The position numbers and the translations under genes are program-made. The notes beneath the pieces are model-generated. The model was not told the DNA's origin. It saw nothing but the letters and a program-made list of their open reading frames with translations, and made no database searches. Shown here piece by piece: positions 40,331-50,919 of a stretch of DNA of 64,000 nt. Each line of letters begins with the position of its first letter. Positions within the stretch are counted from its first letter, which is position 1. The stretch is from positions 26,927,778-26,991,777 of the forward strand of contig NC_066849.1 in NCBI RefSeq assembly GCF_001640805.2, in the 5' to 3' direction. The DNA is from Lates calcarifer (Eukaryota > Chordata > Actinopteri > Centropomidae).

Positions 40331-42380
40331 TCCCTCCTCCTCCCTCCGTCCGTCACCGCGCTATAACATTTATGTGAATATGCAAATTGCTTTGCCACAC
40401 TTTGATTTGATGTTGAACTTCCTCTGCGCTCATCACTTCAGCTCATTATTCAGATGAACCTGGTCCGGTCTGGTTCTCCTCTGTAGCCCTCCTCTGGTTC
40501 ACAGTGAGGGACCAGGAGGACGCGGCTCCGGCTCCGCTCGTGTCCGCTCCATGTCGCTCCACTCTCGGCTTCAGCAGCGGAACCTTCCCGGAAGCGACAG
40601 CTCATCTCCACCAGCAAACGCAGCTGTGCCGCGCCCGTATCAAAGTCCATATAAAAACCCCACGTTTTAAACAAAAAAGACAAAATGTCAGGGAGGAAAC
40701 AGCGAGGGGGAGACGGGGGAGACCGGTCTCGGTTTGTCCGGTTCTAAGCTCGAATTCGGCGTCAAAATCCCGCTGGAAAGAAAAACACAAACCAGGAAGA
40801 AGCGAGGAAAGTGAAGGGCCCACACCTCCGAGGAAAAACTACAGAGGACGCAAGAAGTTTCAATGCGGAAACACACACTTACAATGTTTGACTTCACTTA
40901 GTGACACTTGACACACACGCGCGCGCGGCGCACACACACACACACCTGCGCAGTAACAGTAACTCCGGACCCAAACCAATCAACGCACTCACAGCAGAGA
41001 CTGATGTCTGTGGAAAGCTCAGGGGTTAAAGTCTCTCAGCTGAACACAGGAGGAGTGTTTTTTTTCATCAGCTTCAACGTTACTGTCACCACAGAATGCA
41101 AAGAAGCAGTAAACGTTACATGAACATATGAACGTTAATGATGTGCAGGAAGGAACAGCATTTTGACTGCAGGGCTAACGTTAGCTGACCACATCTTAAA
41201 TGAATGTTTTTCATATGAAGAAAGAGCAGCACTAACTAGTTGTAGTAGAATAGTAATAATGAAACTTACTGTCTTTTTTCCCCTCTGTGCCCCCGTGTGG
41301 CCCCTGGATGGGCGGCGCCCCCTGTATTTGTTTGTTCAGCCTCTGCTCTGCAGCTGCTTCCTCATTGTTTAGCAGTGAGTTTATCTTGACCACTGTATCA
41401 GCGTCTCCAGGTATTGACCTGTGGACAGCAGCTCCTGAGCTCTGCTCGGTTATAGTCCTCCTTTTGTGAATGGAGTCTGGTGGTGATTTATATCGTGATG
41501 TTTCTGGCTGAGGAAAGTCTGTACACTTACAATAATAATCTGCCTGGCAGTGGTAGAAACAAGCACTTTGATGGACCGACTTTGGCGTGGGAAGTTGCAC
41601 ACTGGGTTGTGATCCAGCAGGAACTGCGTCAGTTGCACTGTGGGAAAAAAAAGATCATCACAGCAGAAGAGAAGGCTCCTTGACAGGCCCTCAGCTGCCC
41701 TCAGCTGTAATGACATGAGCTCTGTGGCAGTTTGCCCAGATGACAATAAATCATTTCATTCTCTGAGCTGCAGTGAAGGTGAGGGAGAGGCTGAACTCAG
41801 AGGATTCAAAGCATCTGGTTGGACTGAACCTAAACTCTGGCCTCTAAAACTGCACCTCAGTACAGGTGTGGTGCAGGTGAGTTCCTCAGTGCTCTTCACA
41901 CAGTGTGATCCTGAGGATCCTCCAGAGACAGTTCAGAGATTCACCAACACGTCTTCATCCAGAAGAGTCAGCAGTGCTTTCCAAACCTTCCTGTTTACAT
42001 TCTGCTGCTTTGTCCGTGTATCACTCACAGCCTGATTCATACACTTCATTTCTTTACTGTATTCTCTGATTCATGGAGCGATAAATAGAGACACCCGATA
42101 TAAAACAATCCACTGATTTTTTTAAATTAAGAATAAAAAAGAATTGCTGTCACATGATGAGGTCAGAGGTCATCATATGATGGTTCAGCTCTGTGAACAC
42201 AGGAAGATGAATCAAAGTCAGGAGCATGTTAGGTAGCTGTGGTCGTCAGGAGGATTTCCTGCAGGTCTGCTGCGTTATTTAGCCAGGTGTTCCTAATAAA
42301 CTGAGCACTGAGTGTAGACTGGATATATGTGGGAATCCATGACGTTCCACTGAAACAGACTGAGAGTAACTTCAGACTCT
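40330..42380. other. C-D intergenic region, promoter-like left part
   Basis: Bases 40500-40970 are CpG-rich and would be the gene C promoter. Bases 41395-41490 hold a fragment related to the 2.9-kb MITE ('ttgtgaatggagtctggtgg'). Bases 41700-41765 end in an 'acaataaatcatttcattc' tail typical of a retrotransposon end. No exon seen. Confidence 0.4.
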
Positions 42381-42383
42381 TAC

Positions 42384-44060
42384 CCAGTCTGCTGCCCCTG
42401 ATGTTCAGAGCAGTTTAACCACCCAGTGAAGAGGAGGATGAAGAGGAGGATGAAGAGGATGAAGAGGAGGATGAAGAGGAGGATGAAGAGGAGGATGAAG
42501 AGGAGGATGAAGAGGAGGATGAAGAGGATGATGAAGAGGAGGATGAAGAGGAGGATGAAGAGGAGGATGAAGAGGATGATGAAGAGGAGGATGAAGAGGA
42601 GGATGAAGAGGAGGATGGCGACGATGGTGCGGCTCCTGTGTGACACCCAGAGGAAACAGCAGCAGACAGGTTACAGAAAGACCAGGACCTGGTTCATGAT
42701 CAAAGACGTGTGGACATTCTGTTGAGCGTTCCTCAGCCACAAATTAACATGGCAGCTCAGGGGTTGAACCCTGCATGTATCTGTCACTGTCAGCCTCCCG
42801 TCTGACCTCTGACCTCTGACCTACACTGCAGTATTTCTACCTGTACCTCAGTAAAGGCCTGCAGTACTTGGAGCCATCACCACCTGTGACACATTCCAGA
42901 AATGACCACTGCCGTTTCTGTCGTCGTACAGCTTGGTGGCGTTCACTGCAGCTGGGTCAGAGGTGTAGCAGGTGTAGAGCATCCTGAGACACGAGAGAGA
43001 TGATAACACTGTCAGCAGGAGACACACACTGACATAATTTCCCCCACTCGTATCTGTAAAGTGAAAGCTCTGTGTCACGTGGCTCTGTGGTGCAGATAAC
43101 ACAGCACACAACCTCAGAGCTGATTCTGACAGTAAACTACACCGTGTTTGACATTGAACCACAGCCTGGTGTTGTCTGAGAGGACAAAAAGACACAAGAC
43201 GAGAAGAAAAGACTGAAAAGACAGAATACCAAGCCTGGCAACCAGCCCGGGTTTTGTTGTTGGAGTGAGGGGGTGTCAGTGTTGATGGGTGATCTCCAAA
43301 TGAGGGAAGGAAAAATACATCATCTTAAACTTTTACTGGCACAGCTCAACAATTCACTGCTGTTATTCACTGAGAGAGAGAAGCACATGTTGATCAGCGT
43401 ACTGGGAACAAAGCTGGATCTGCCTTTGGATCAGTTTAAACTGTTTAGTCAGCTAATGTGTTTCTGGCGTGGCTAAAGTCTCTGCATCCTACGACCAGTC
43501 CTCAACTCTGCACTGCATTGGACGTCACTGTGGGTTCAGACTGAATCCAACAACAGGCTCCACAGAGAAACAGCTGTGGGACTGAACCTGGTCATGATGT
43601 CTCTCCCTTCTCCTCTGCAGGAGAGAGCTTAATAAACTTCACAAAAACCTCAACATAATTATATTAATGTGAATAAATAACAGGTTTTATAACTAACCAT
43701 GCTTTACATGCTAACACACGTCTCTCCAGTGTTTGATGAAGTGTGTGTGTGACTTAATACTGAACACACCCTGTGTGAGTACAACACTGCAGATGCACAG
43801 ATGAATGAACATCACAGGTGACTCACCTGCATAAGAAGAAACAGACGTAGATACTTTCTTTTCTTACGTTAACATTCTATATGTCATTTAAAGATGGTTT
43901 CTGCTTTATATCGGAACATAAAGAGACACAGACACAAAACTAAGAGTGAGTTTAAACAACAGTCACTTATTTAGCTGTAAGAGGATTAACCAGCAGCAGC
44001 AGGTTCCTCTGTGAGCTTCCAGTTTGGGACAAATCAGATATTACTCATCTGTTCTGGAGA
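42384..44060 (-). pseudogene. pseudogene D of the C/E group
   Basis: The minus-strand ectodomain exon opens at 42983 with MLYTCYTSDPAAVNATKLYD, nearly identical to gene E, but homology stops after GHFW at 42897. There it joins sequence that in gene E lies about 1 kb further on, in the intron beyond the ectodomain. The second half of the ectodomain exon (five of six cysteines) and the linker exon are therefore gone. The membrane exon (42635-42384) keeps both splice sites but is 252 bases against 112 in E because a GATGAAGAG-type repeat expanded, adding 140 bases and changing frame. The probable first-exon donor at 44048 has GT changed to AT compared with gene C. Three independent lesions make a functional product unlikely. 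Confidence 0.68.
42426..42617. repeat. (GAGGATGAAGAG)n expansion in the membrane exon of D
   Basis: About 190 bases of GAGGATGAA units with GATGATGAA variants. On the minus strand all three frames are open: a 60-residue Leu-Phe-Ile run, a serine run and a His-Pro-Pro-Leu run. Confidence 0.95.
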
Positions 44061-45149
44061 CAGACACACCTGTACCTGACCCCGCCCTCCACCTGACCCC
44101 GCCTCGGGCTGTGTGCAGGGGTGAAGGGAGGGGGTGTGGTCCTGACAAACCTTTTTTTTTTTTTTTTTACAAGTTCACACCTCCGATCAAAGACGTGGAT
44201 GCCTCTGAATTTTAATTTGAGTTGAAATTTCATTTCTTTAACATAAACCTGGTCTGGTCCTCCTCTGTGGTCCTCAGTGTGGACCCAAAGTCCAAAAAGA
44301 AGACAGGATGTCAGGGAGGAAACAGTGAGGAGGAGTCGGCTGCTCTATCAAATCAATCTGATTTCACACAGAGTCCTGAGTCTTTCCTAATGAGCTGTGA
44401 AATGTCAGATAAGGATCAATAAAAAATTCACTGTTTCATCCGTCTGCGTGGCCCAGAGCTCTGCAGTGGGATCTCCTGACTGGTTTTAGTTCCTGAACGT
44501 GACATGAGACAAATGTTCCTCAGTTAAAAGGAAATTAACTTCTCTAATCTTCTCGTGTCTGAACTCCACCCTGGGGTGATGCTGCAGTAATGTGGGTTTA
44601 GAAATCTTGACACCTGAGGAAAAATGAGTCAGAGCAGGAAACTGGTCTGACAGCTTTCAGCTTTCTGTGCAGTCACCAACCTTCCAGGAAATCCCACCGT
44701 CTGCGATTCCTGACCTCATTAAACTCTGTAAGAAGAACTTTTCCCAAACTCCTCGTTGAGAGTGATATTGAAGGAATTCTAGAAGCAGAGTTTTGCCCCC
44801 ACAGGAATGATTAAATCTGTTATTAACTCACAGCACATTGAGGATGAAACCAGGCCTAATGGTTTCTGTGGGAGCTGCAGGAACAGCTCGTGACGTGGAC
44901 GAGGCTCGAGCTCAACAACCTCCCTGACTGAACCCTGATCAGAGGACACAGCTCAGTCATCAGGGTTTCACATGAAGCTGCTAAACCTCCACAGACTGAA
45001 GGAACATCCCACAACTCACCGTTTGTTTTCCACGTCTTTATTGAGGCACAAACGAGTATCACCAGCCCTGATCATGATGCTATCATCTGTAAAAAACACT
45101 GTGTAATCTCCAGCAGTGCTGTGATGTTACATGATGCAGTCAGAGGTTA

Positions 45150-46443
45150 TCACCGCTCAGCAGCTCGTCCTGGGTCCGACGGTTCAGATCCCTGATCAGG
45201 TCTGTGGACACAGGAGACACCGTCAGGAGATGAGGACGACACAGCTCAGTCATTAAACACAGACTGTGCTGAGGAGCTGCTGTGGTGCAATTCAACTCTT
45301 GCACAATGAGAAGGAAAATGAAGACACGTGTTTGAGCAGAGTGTATCACAGAGAGGACGTCCAGCTCAGCTGCACAAGGACACAGGGTGTGTGTGGGAGA
45401 CTAATGAGCGTGAGACCATTGTTTGGTCTGAGGAGGTTTTAATCATGAATCTTTCCAGCTGGTCCACCGTCCCTGGACAAATGTAGCTGATGAACTTTGA
45501 TGCTATGAAGTCAATGAACATTTAATGTACCTTGATACAGTATATGACGACAGTTTAGTCTCTATCTTAGATGAACATGAAGCTGATGTCCTGGCAGAAA
45601 CACTCGCCTCCTCACCAGCTGTTTCCTGTTAGCTGACACGGTGCAGCAGCGCTGAATCCATTCTCCTCAGTCTGTGCATGTGAGCAGGTTTTTATATCAC
45701 CCTCGTGTTGGCAAGCAGCTCAGACACCGGACGTCTGAATGGAGCAGTGAGACTTCCCGCTCAGACGTCCTCAGACATCAGAGCAGCTGATGGCTTCTTC
45801 TCTATCAGCAGCTACAGTGGCTGAGCGACTGTGGATCCTTGGTGAGTCCTTACCGCCCACTGACATGGAGGAGCATTTCATTACTGTGCCAGTAACACAC
45901 AGCAGGCACTGACGCTCAGCAATGACAAACAGTGGTTGAACGAAGCCGGGCGGTAACATGTAGTCTGCACGCTGCTTATCACATCATTGGTCATCAATCA
46001 GCTGTTTCCTCTGCAATGCAAATAGTGTCTCACAGAGGAGACCCAGACTGGACATGTTTCTGTGCCTCTGCTCTGGTTCACAATCAATAATCAATAATCA
46101 ATAATCTGCTGAGAAACGTCTCAAACCAGCTGCACCAGCTGTCTCTCAGTCTGTTCAGAGACTGAGAGACAATGCATCAGAAACATACCGTCCGCTCTCT
46201 GCTTCTATAAAAACCCGAGTCTCTCCCTCCGTTACCGGGAGCAGGATCCGTGTGAGACCGGCACGGTGCACCACTGACCAGACAGGAAACCGCGCATCAC
46301 GGTCAACCCACCAAACCCTGCTCACCGGCTGAGCCTGCTCATCCAGACCAGGGTTTGAGGGTCACGTGTGTGGGACCCGGTCAGCTGTGGACCATCAGTC
46401 ATCAGGTGCAGGGTTTTTCCAGGTGAATCTTACACTCACTCAT
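45150..46443 (-). pseudogene. relic E': leader and tail only
   Basis: Bases 45201-45150 (minus) match the start of the gene E tail exon: acceptor GTCCACAG, then PDQGSEPSDPG against PEQGPEPST, with an early stop. Bases 46443-46402 match the gene E leader (MSECKIHLEK against MSAVKIHLEK) but a five-base deletion leads to a stop after 13 residues. No ectodomain or membrane exon remains between them. Bases 46021-46180 resemble 52335-52500, upstream of gene E, so the copy is also rearranged. Confidence 0.55.
46206..46213 (+). promoter_or_regulatory. TATA-like site
   Basis: CTATAAAA on the plus strand, followed by a CpG-containing stretch. No downstream plus-strand gene was recognised, so it may be fortuitous. 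Confidence 0.2.
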
Positions 46444-47395
46444 GTCTGTACAGAGACCTGCAGGTCAGTTCAGAGACCTTCCTCCTCCGGGTTCCTCACC
46501 CTCTTCCACTTGGGAACTGGAGAGGAGGAGGAAGAAGGGAAAGGAGGAGACGAGTAGCATCAGATGAAAGTTGTGGCTCACGACCTCATTGACCACATCT
46601 TGATGGAAGGTTCACGACTGAAACCCTGAGCGTTCACCTCCTCCAGGTCCTGGAAGAGGCCTGTGGAGTGGAGGGTTCAGTTTGGACCTGGAAGCTGGAG
46701 GTTTCTGGAGCTGAGTTTTGGGTTTAGAGGCTTAGTTTTGAGGAAAGTGTTTTAGAAACTGAGGAGGAACTATAATATCTGTGTACAGTCCTACACCTGA
46801 GACATACTGTTACTGGACCAGAGTCCACTGGTCTTTAGTCTGAGCTTTGATCCTAAAAGGAGCAGACAGAGACCTGATGTTCCACTGATTCATTAGCAGA
46901 AAAATAAACAGACCTCTCTGCTGAGTTGTATCCCATTCCCACAGCTCCTCAAAACTGTGAGTGAGTCACACTGAGGGTGTGGAGGGAAACACAAAACCCT
47001 CATACAACCCAGAAGAGGGGCCCCCTCCTCCTGGAGGACTGAGATCTGGGATCAGAGCCAAGTGAGTGAGTCACCCAGAGACATGACTAACATTTATATG
47101 GAGAGTCAAATATCTAGCTTCACAGACATGATTTACATCCGAGTAAAGGAGAAAAATATTTATTTTATTTTAAAAATAAAACCAAATGTACAGACATCTG
47201 ATAAAAAAAAGTGCACATGATGTTTCCAGTTTTCAGTACAGTGGTTTTAAATGTGTCTGCACTCACAGGTCTGACTGATCAATAATCAGTTTAACAGTGT
47301 GTGCTTAGTTCAGTTGAAGCTGCAGGAGTGTGTGAAGCTGCTGCGACAGACAAAACTAATTCATAAGAGAGAGGGCAGCCACATGATGAGGACTC

Positions 47396-47475
47396 AGCTA
47401 CACACAGCTACACACAGCTACACACAGCTACACACAGCTACACACAGCTACACACAGCTACACACAGCTACACAC
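47396..47475. repeat. 10-base minisatellite 'cacacagcta'
   Basis: About eight exact direct copies with no spacers. Not a CRISPR array. Confidence 0.95.
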
Positions 47476-47644
47476 ACTCACTGCTGCTCCTTTAACCAAC
47501 GGAGACACAACACAGGTGTTCTGATTTTGACTAAACAGGAATAACATTTACACATGGTCCTGCTTTAATGTGAACTGGTTGAAGCTCAGGAATAAAACAG
47601 TCTGATGATATTTTAGTTGCCGTTTGTGATCTGATATGAACGGA

Positions 47645-47790
47645 AGGGAAATGGTAAATGGACTGTTCTTATATAGAGCTTTTCTAGTCTTTTCGACCAC
47701 TCAAAGTACAGATCACGGGAATCGAACCACCGACCTTCTGATTGGTGGGTGACTGCTCTGCCTCCTGAGCCACAGCTGCCCATGAAGGGA
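47645..47790. repeat. dispersed fish repeat
   Basis: Phrases 'ggtaaatggactgttcttat', 'gaccactcaaagtacagatc' and 'gaccttctgattggtgggtg' match a very abundant dispersed sequence of fish genomes. Class not assigned. Confidence 0.5.
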
Positions 47791-48137
47791 GTGTGTTAAA
47801 TCTTCAGTGGTGAGCTTGGTAACACAGATGCCTACCAACCCAAGCTCTCGTGTTCAAGCTCCGCCCCAGACAAATATCAAACCCCTCCTGAGAAAAGCAA
47901 TGATAATAATAATAACAGCAGAGGGCATTATGAACCGTTTACACTTTTTGCATTTTCACTACAATTGATCTTAGCACCACACAGTACCCTGTGGTCTTCA
48001 GCGGCACAACTGGCAGAGCAGTTAAATAGTATTACTGATTATAATATTAATAAAGATTTGAAGAGCAATAGTGTGAATGCGAACATTGATGTTTGGCACG
48101 CTGCTGCTGTAACAGAGCTAATTACAGCAGTCAAGTA

Positions 48138-50153
48138 TTAATCCACTGAATCTGGGACAGGGTCAGTGTAGTTAGTGGGGGCCACTGGGGACCGATCTCC
48201 AGCTGTGTTGGTCGGGTCATGTGGTGCAGCACCGTTCTCCAGCATCGGAATCTGGGTCGAAGGTTCAGGTCCCTGCTCAGGTCTGTGGAGACAGGACAGT
48301 GTTGTTGTGCTGTTGCCATGGATTCAGTGAGTCTTGTTTGTTTCTGCTGAATTAGTCGCTTCCTGTCTGTAATGAACCATGAGTGTAACTCCAGACTCTT
48401 ACCTAGTCTGCTGCCTGCTCCTCCTGTAATGTCTATACCAAACCACCCCCCCGATGATGAGGAGGAGGAGGAGGAGGAGGATGGCCACGGTGATGATGAT
48501 GGTACTGCTCTGTCCTGTGTGAACATGTGAGACACAGAGGGAACAACAGTGATGAAGCTGCAGGGGAACATCAGACTCTGGTTTCAGGCTCAGGCCGAGC
48601 AGCCAGTTCTGCTGTGGCTGAGTCCAGGTGGACGGTACAGACCCAGGAGTCTGTCTGTTGGCAGCATTAGAGAGTGGAGTTTGATTCAGGCGACCACAGC
48701 CTCTGTAAAGTCTCTTCAAGGAGCTCTGTCTGAGTTACAGATGAACTACAGGCTCTGCACTGCAGTACTTGGACCATCACCACCTGTGCTTTAGGTAAAC
48801 CTCTGACCTCTGACCTCAGATCTACACTGCAGTATTTCTAGCTGTACCTCAGTAAAGGACTGCAGTACTTGGACCATCACCACCTGTGCTTTAGGTAAAC
48901 CTCTGACCTCTGACCTCTGACCTCAGATCTACACTGCAGTATTTCTAGCTGTACCTCAGTAAAGGACTGCAGTACTTGGAGCATCACCACCTGTGACACA
49001 TTCCTGTTCTGTGACAAGAAAAGAGTGAAGGAGAAAAGTAAAAGCCTCTTACCATCAGAGGGGGGATCAGGACATCCTGCAGGGACAGAGACACAGATCA
49101 CAGTCAGTCATCATGATCAGCTGAAGCTGTGCACACACTGTTTATAGCATCAGGTCAGGAACACACACGTTACTACTTTGAAGAGTAGGGACGCACCGAT
49201 AGCAATACCAGGATCAGGTATCAGTCCGATACACTGTTCCTGTACTCGTACTCGTAGAAGTGTTCCGATACCTAAAAAACCAACACGACGCCGAGTTCAA
49301 AGAGTTTGCTAATAACGGCAGCAACAACCAGATCCCTAACCTCAGCTTCACCACTGATATTTGGACGAGCAGCGTTAGCCCGGTGTCCCTCATCAGTTTA
49401 ACTGCACAGCAGACTGACGAGGATTTTACTCCGCGAAGAGTCGTCCTGCATGCAGAACAATTTAGGGCTTCCAAACATTCTGCCTTAGCCTGCTCCTGCC
49501 TTGAAGATATTCTGTTTGTTAAAAAAAGATGCAGTTGAATGCTAAAATATCAATAACAGTACTTTAACAGTACTTCTGTTTGAGTGAAATGTGTGGCAGT
49601 GCCATATATCATGGAATGTTCAAATGTCAGTCACAGCAACTTCTTACAGCCAGAGAATAAAACAATATCTGATGAAAATAAAACACGTTTTCAAGTAAAT
49701 GTACTAAGTATAATGGCATTAATAAGTACTCATATCAGTACTCGGTATTGGCAAGTACAGAAATGTAAGTACTTGTACTTGTAATCGGATTGAAAAAATG
49801 TATTGGTGCATCCCTAGCGAAGAGACTGAGAATAAGTGGAGGAAAACTGAACCAGGAGCTGCTTACTGCTTCTCTGGATGTTGATGCTGACTCCGTCACC
49901 CTCCATCACCATCTCTACACCGTCCTCCAGCTGACGGCACACAGCATAGATGGTTTTCTGGAAGGTACAAACCCAGCAGGTGGAGGTAGGAGAGTGGTTG
50001 GAGCAGGGAGGGAGGGGGGTCTGTGGATCTCTCATCCAGAAATGACCACTGCCGTTTCTGTCGTCGTACAGCTTGGTGGCGTTTACTGCACCTGGGTCAG
50101 AGGTGTAGCAGGTGTAGACCATCCTGAGAGACTGAGAGGACGAGAGAGAAAAG

Positions 50154-50218
<65 letters not shown>

Positions 50219-50266
50219 CATCAGGTGCAGGATGTATTTTTCCAGGTGAATCTTAACAGCACTCAT
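48138..50266 (-). CDS. gene E: type I membrane glycoprotein of the C/E group (4 coding exons)
   Basis: Minus-strand exons 50266-49867, 49076-49053, 48514-48403 and 48282-48138 join to 681 bases (226 aa) without a break; phases are 1,1,2. The start at 50266 was chosen because the first ten residues recur in relic E' and the frame runs straight into the ectodomain. The leader has a hydrophobic (Ser-Leu)n core encoded by a (CT)n microsatellite, then CVCVFSLSSS. The ectodomain has six cysteines, sequons NAT, NGS and NHS, a KTIYAVC motif and GVEMVMEGDGVSINI. A small phase-1 linker exon encodes CPDPPSD. The helix (TIIITVAILLLLLLLIIGG) is followed by YRHYRRSR and a 48-residue proline-rich tail with NYTDP. 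A hAT element fills most of the first intron. Function unknown. An upstream non-coding exon is likely but was not located. Confidence 0.7.
48760..49000. repeat. about 100-base tandem repeat in the last-but-one intron of gene E
   Basis: Three units containing 'ctgcagtacttggaccatca' and 'ctctgacctctgacctcaga' follow one another. A single matching unit lies at 42800-42896, at the deletion joint of pseudogene D. Confidence 0.85.
49186..49816 (+). mobile_element. hAT-type DNA transposon remnant
   Basis: Terminal inverted repeats TAGGGACGCACCGATA and TATTGGTGCATCCCTA bound 631 bases. Flanks are TTGAAGAG and GCGAAGAG, a decayed 8-base target duplication; 8 bases is the hAT rule. The inside (about 49260-49500, plus) encodes a transposase fragment with TTDIWTS and SLTAQ, typical of ZBED-like hAT enzymes, now broken. 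It lies in an intron of gene E, opposite in strand. Confidence 0.85.
50163..50216. repeat. (GA)n microsatellite encoding the gene E leader core
   Basis: On the minus strand it reads (CT)n, giving alternating Leu and Ser in the gene E leader. Confidence 0.9.
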
Positions 50267-50559
50267 CAGCAGGTCTGTGCAGAGGAGCTGGTCTCTGTAC
50301 AGGTCAGGCTGCACTACAACACAGTTAGTGATGAAATGTTGTTATCTGACCACAATGAAAGGTAAAAGCTACAATGGAAACTACAAGAGTAGGTAAGCTA
50401 GGCTGAGCGACGCACACAGACGGGGCTGTGCTAATGCTAACAGACTCGCTATCGAGTCTGTGAAAAACGCCCAGGCGTCCTCCATATCTGAGGTAACGCT
50501 GGGAGAAAGGAGCTGTTTTAGCAGACGGACACATCTCTCTAACACGGACACTGTGTTTA

Positions 50560-50910
50560 CAGGAGCGGAACAGCAAACACAAGCCATTCCCATGCCTCAG
50601 CGATAGACGCTAGGCTATATGCTAGGCTAAGCTAACAGCAGCAAGCAAGTTAGCTGAGAAAATGTCAAGACAGCAGGTAACAAATCACAATAATAAAGCT
50701 AACAAGGAATGAAACACCTGGCAGGACCGAGCAGGACTTAGCTACACACGGCAACACACCCCTTCTGTCCCGGTCTAACAGCAGTACTGTATGCCGGTCC
50801 CTAACAGGCAAGATTTCCGAAGCTATATGCTAGGCTAAGCTAACAACAACAAGCTACAATCTGAAGAAATGTCAAGACACATGCAGCAAATCAAAATAAT
50901 ACAAACACAG
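50560..50910. repeat. imperfect direct repeat
   Basis: 'tatatgctaggctaagctaa' and following bases near 50617 recur near 50824, about 205 bases later, with 'atgtcaagaca' after each. Confidence 0.7.
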
Positions 50911-50919
50911 CAGCACAGA

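Noticed and set aside
42380..42740. Long hydrophobic and His-Pro-Leu frames taken as multi-pass proteins
   Set aside because: They are frames of one GATGAAGAG-type repeat within the decayed membrane exon of D.
47396..47475. Array of exact short repeats, CRISPR-like at first sight
   Set aside because: Units are 10 bases, contiguous and without spacers, in a vertebrate genome. It is a minisatellite.
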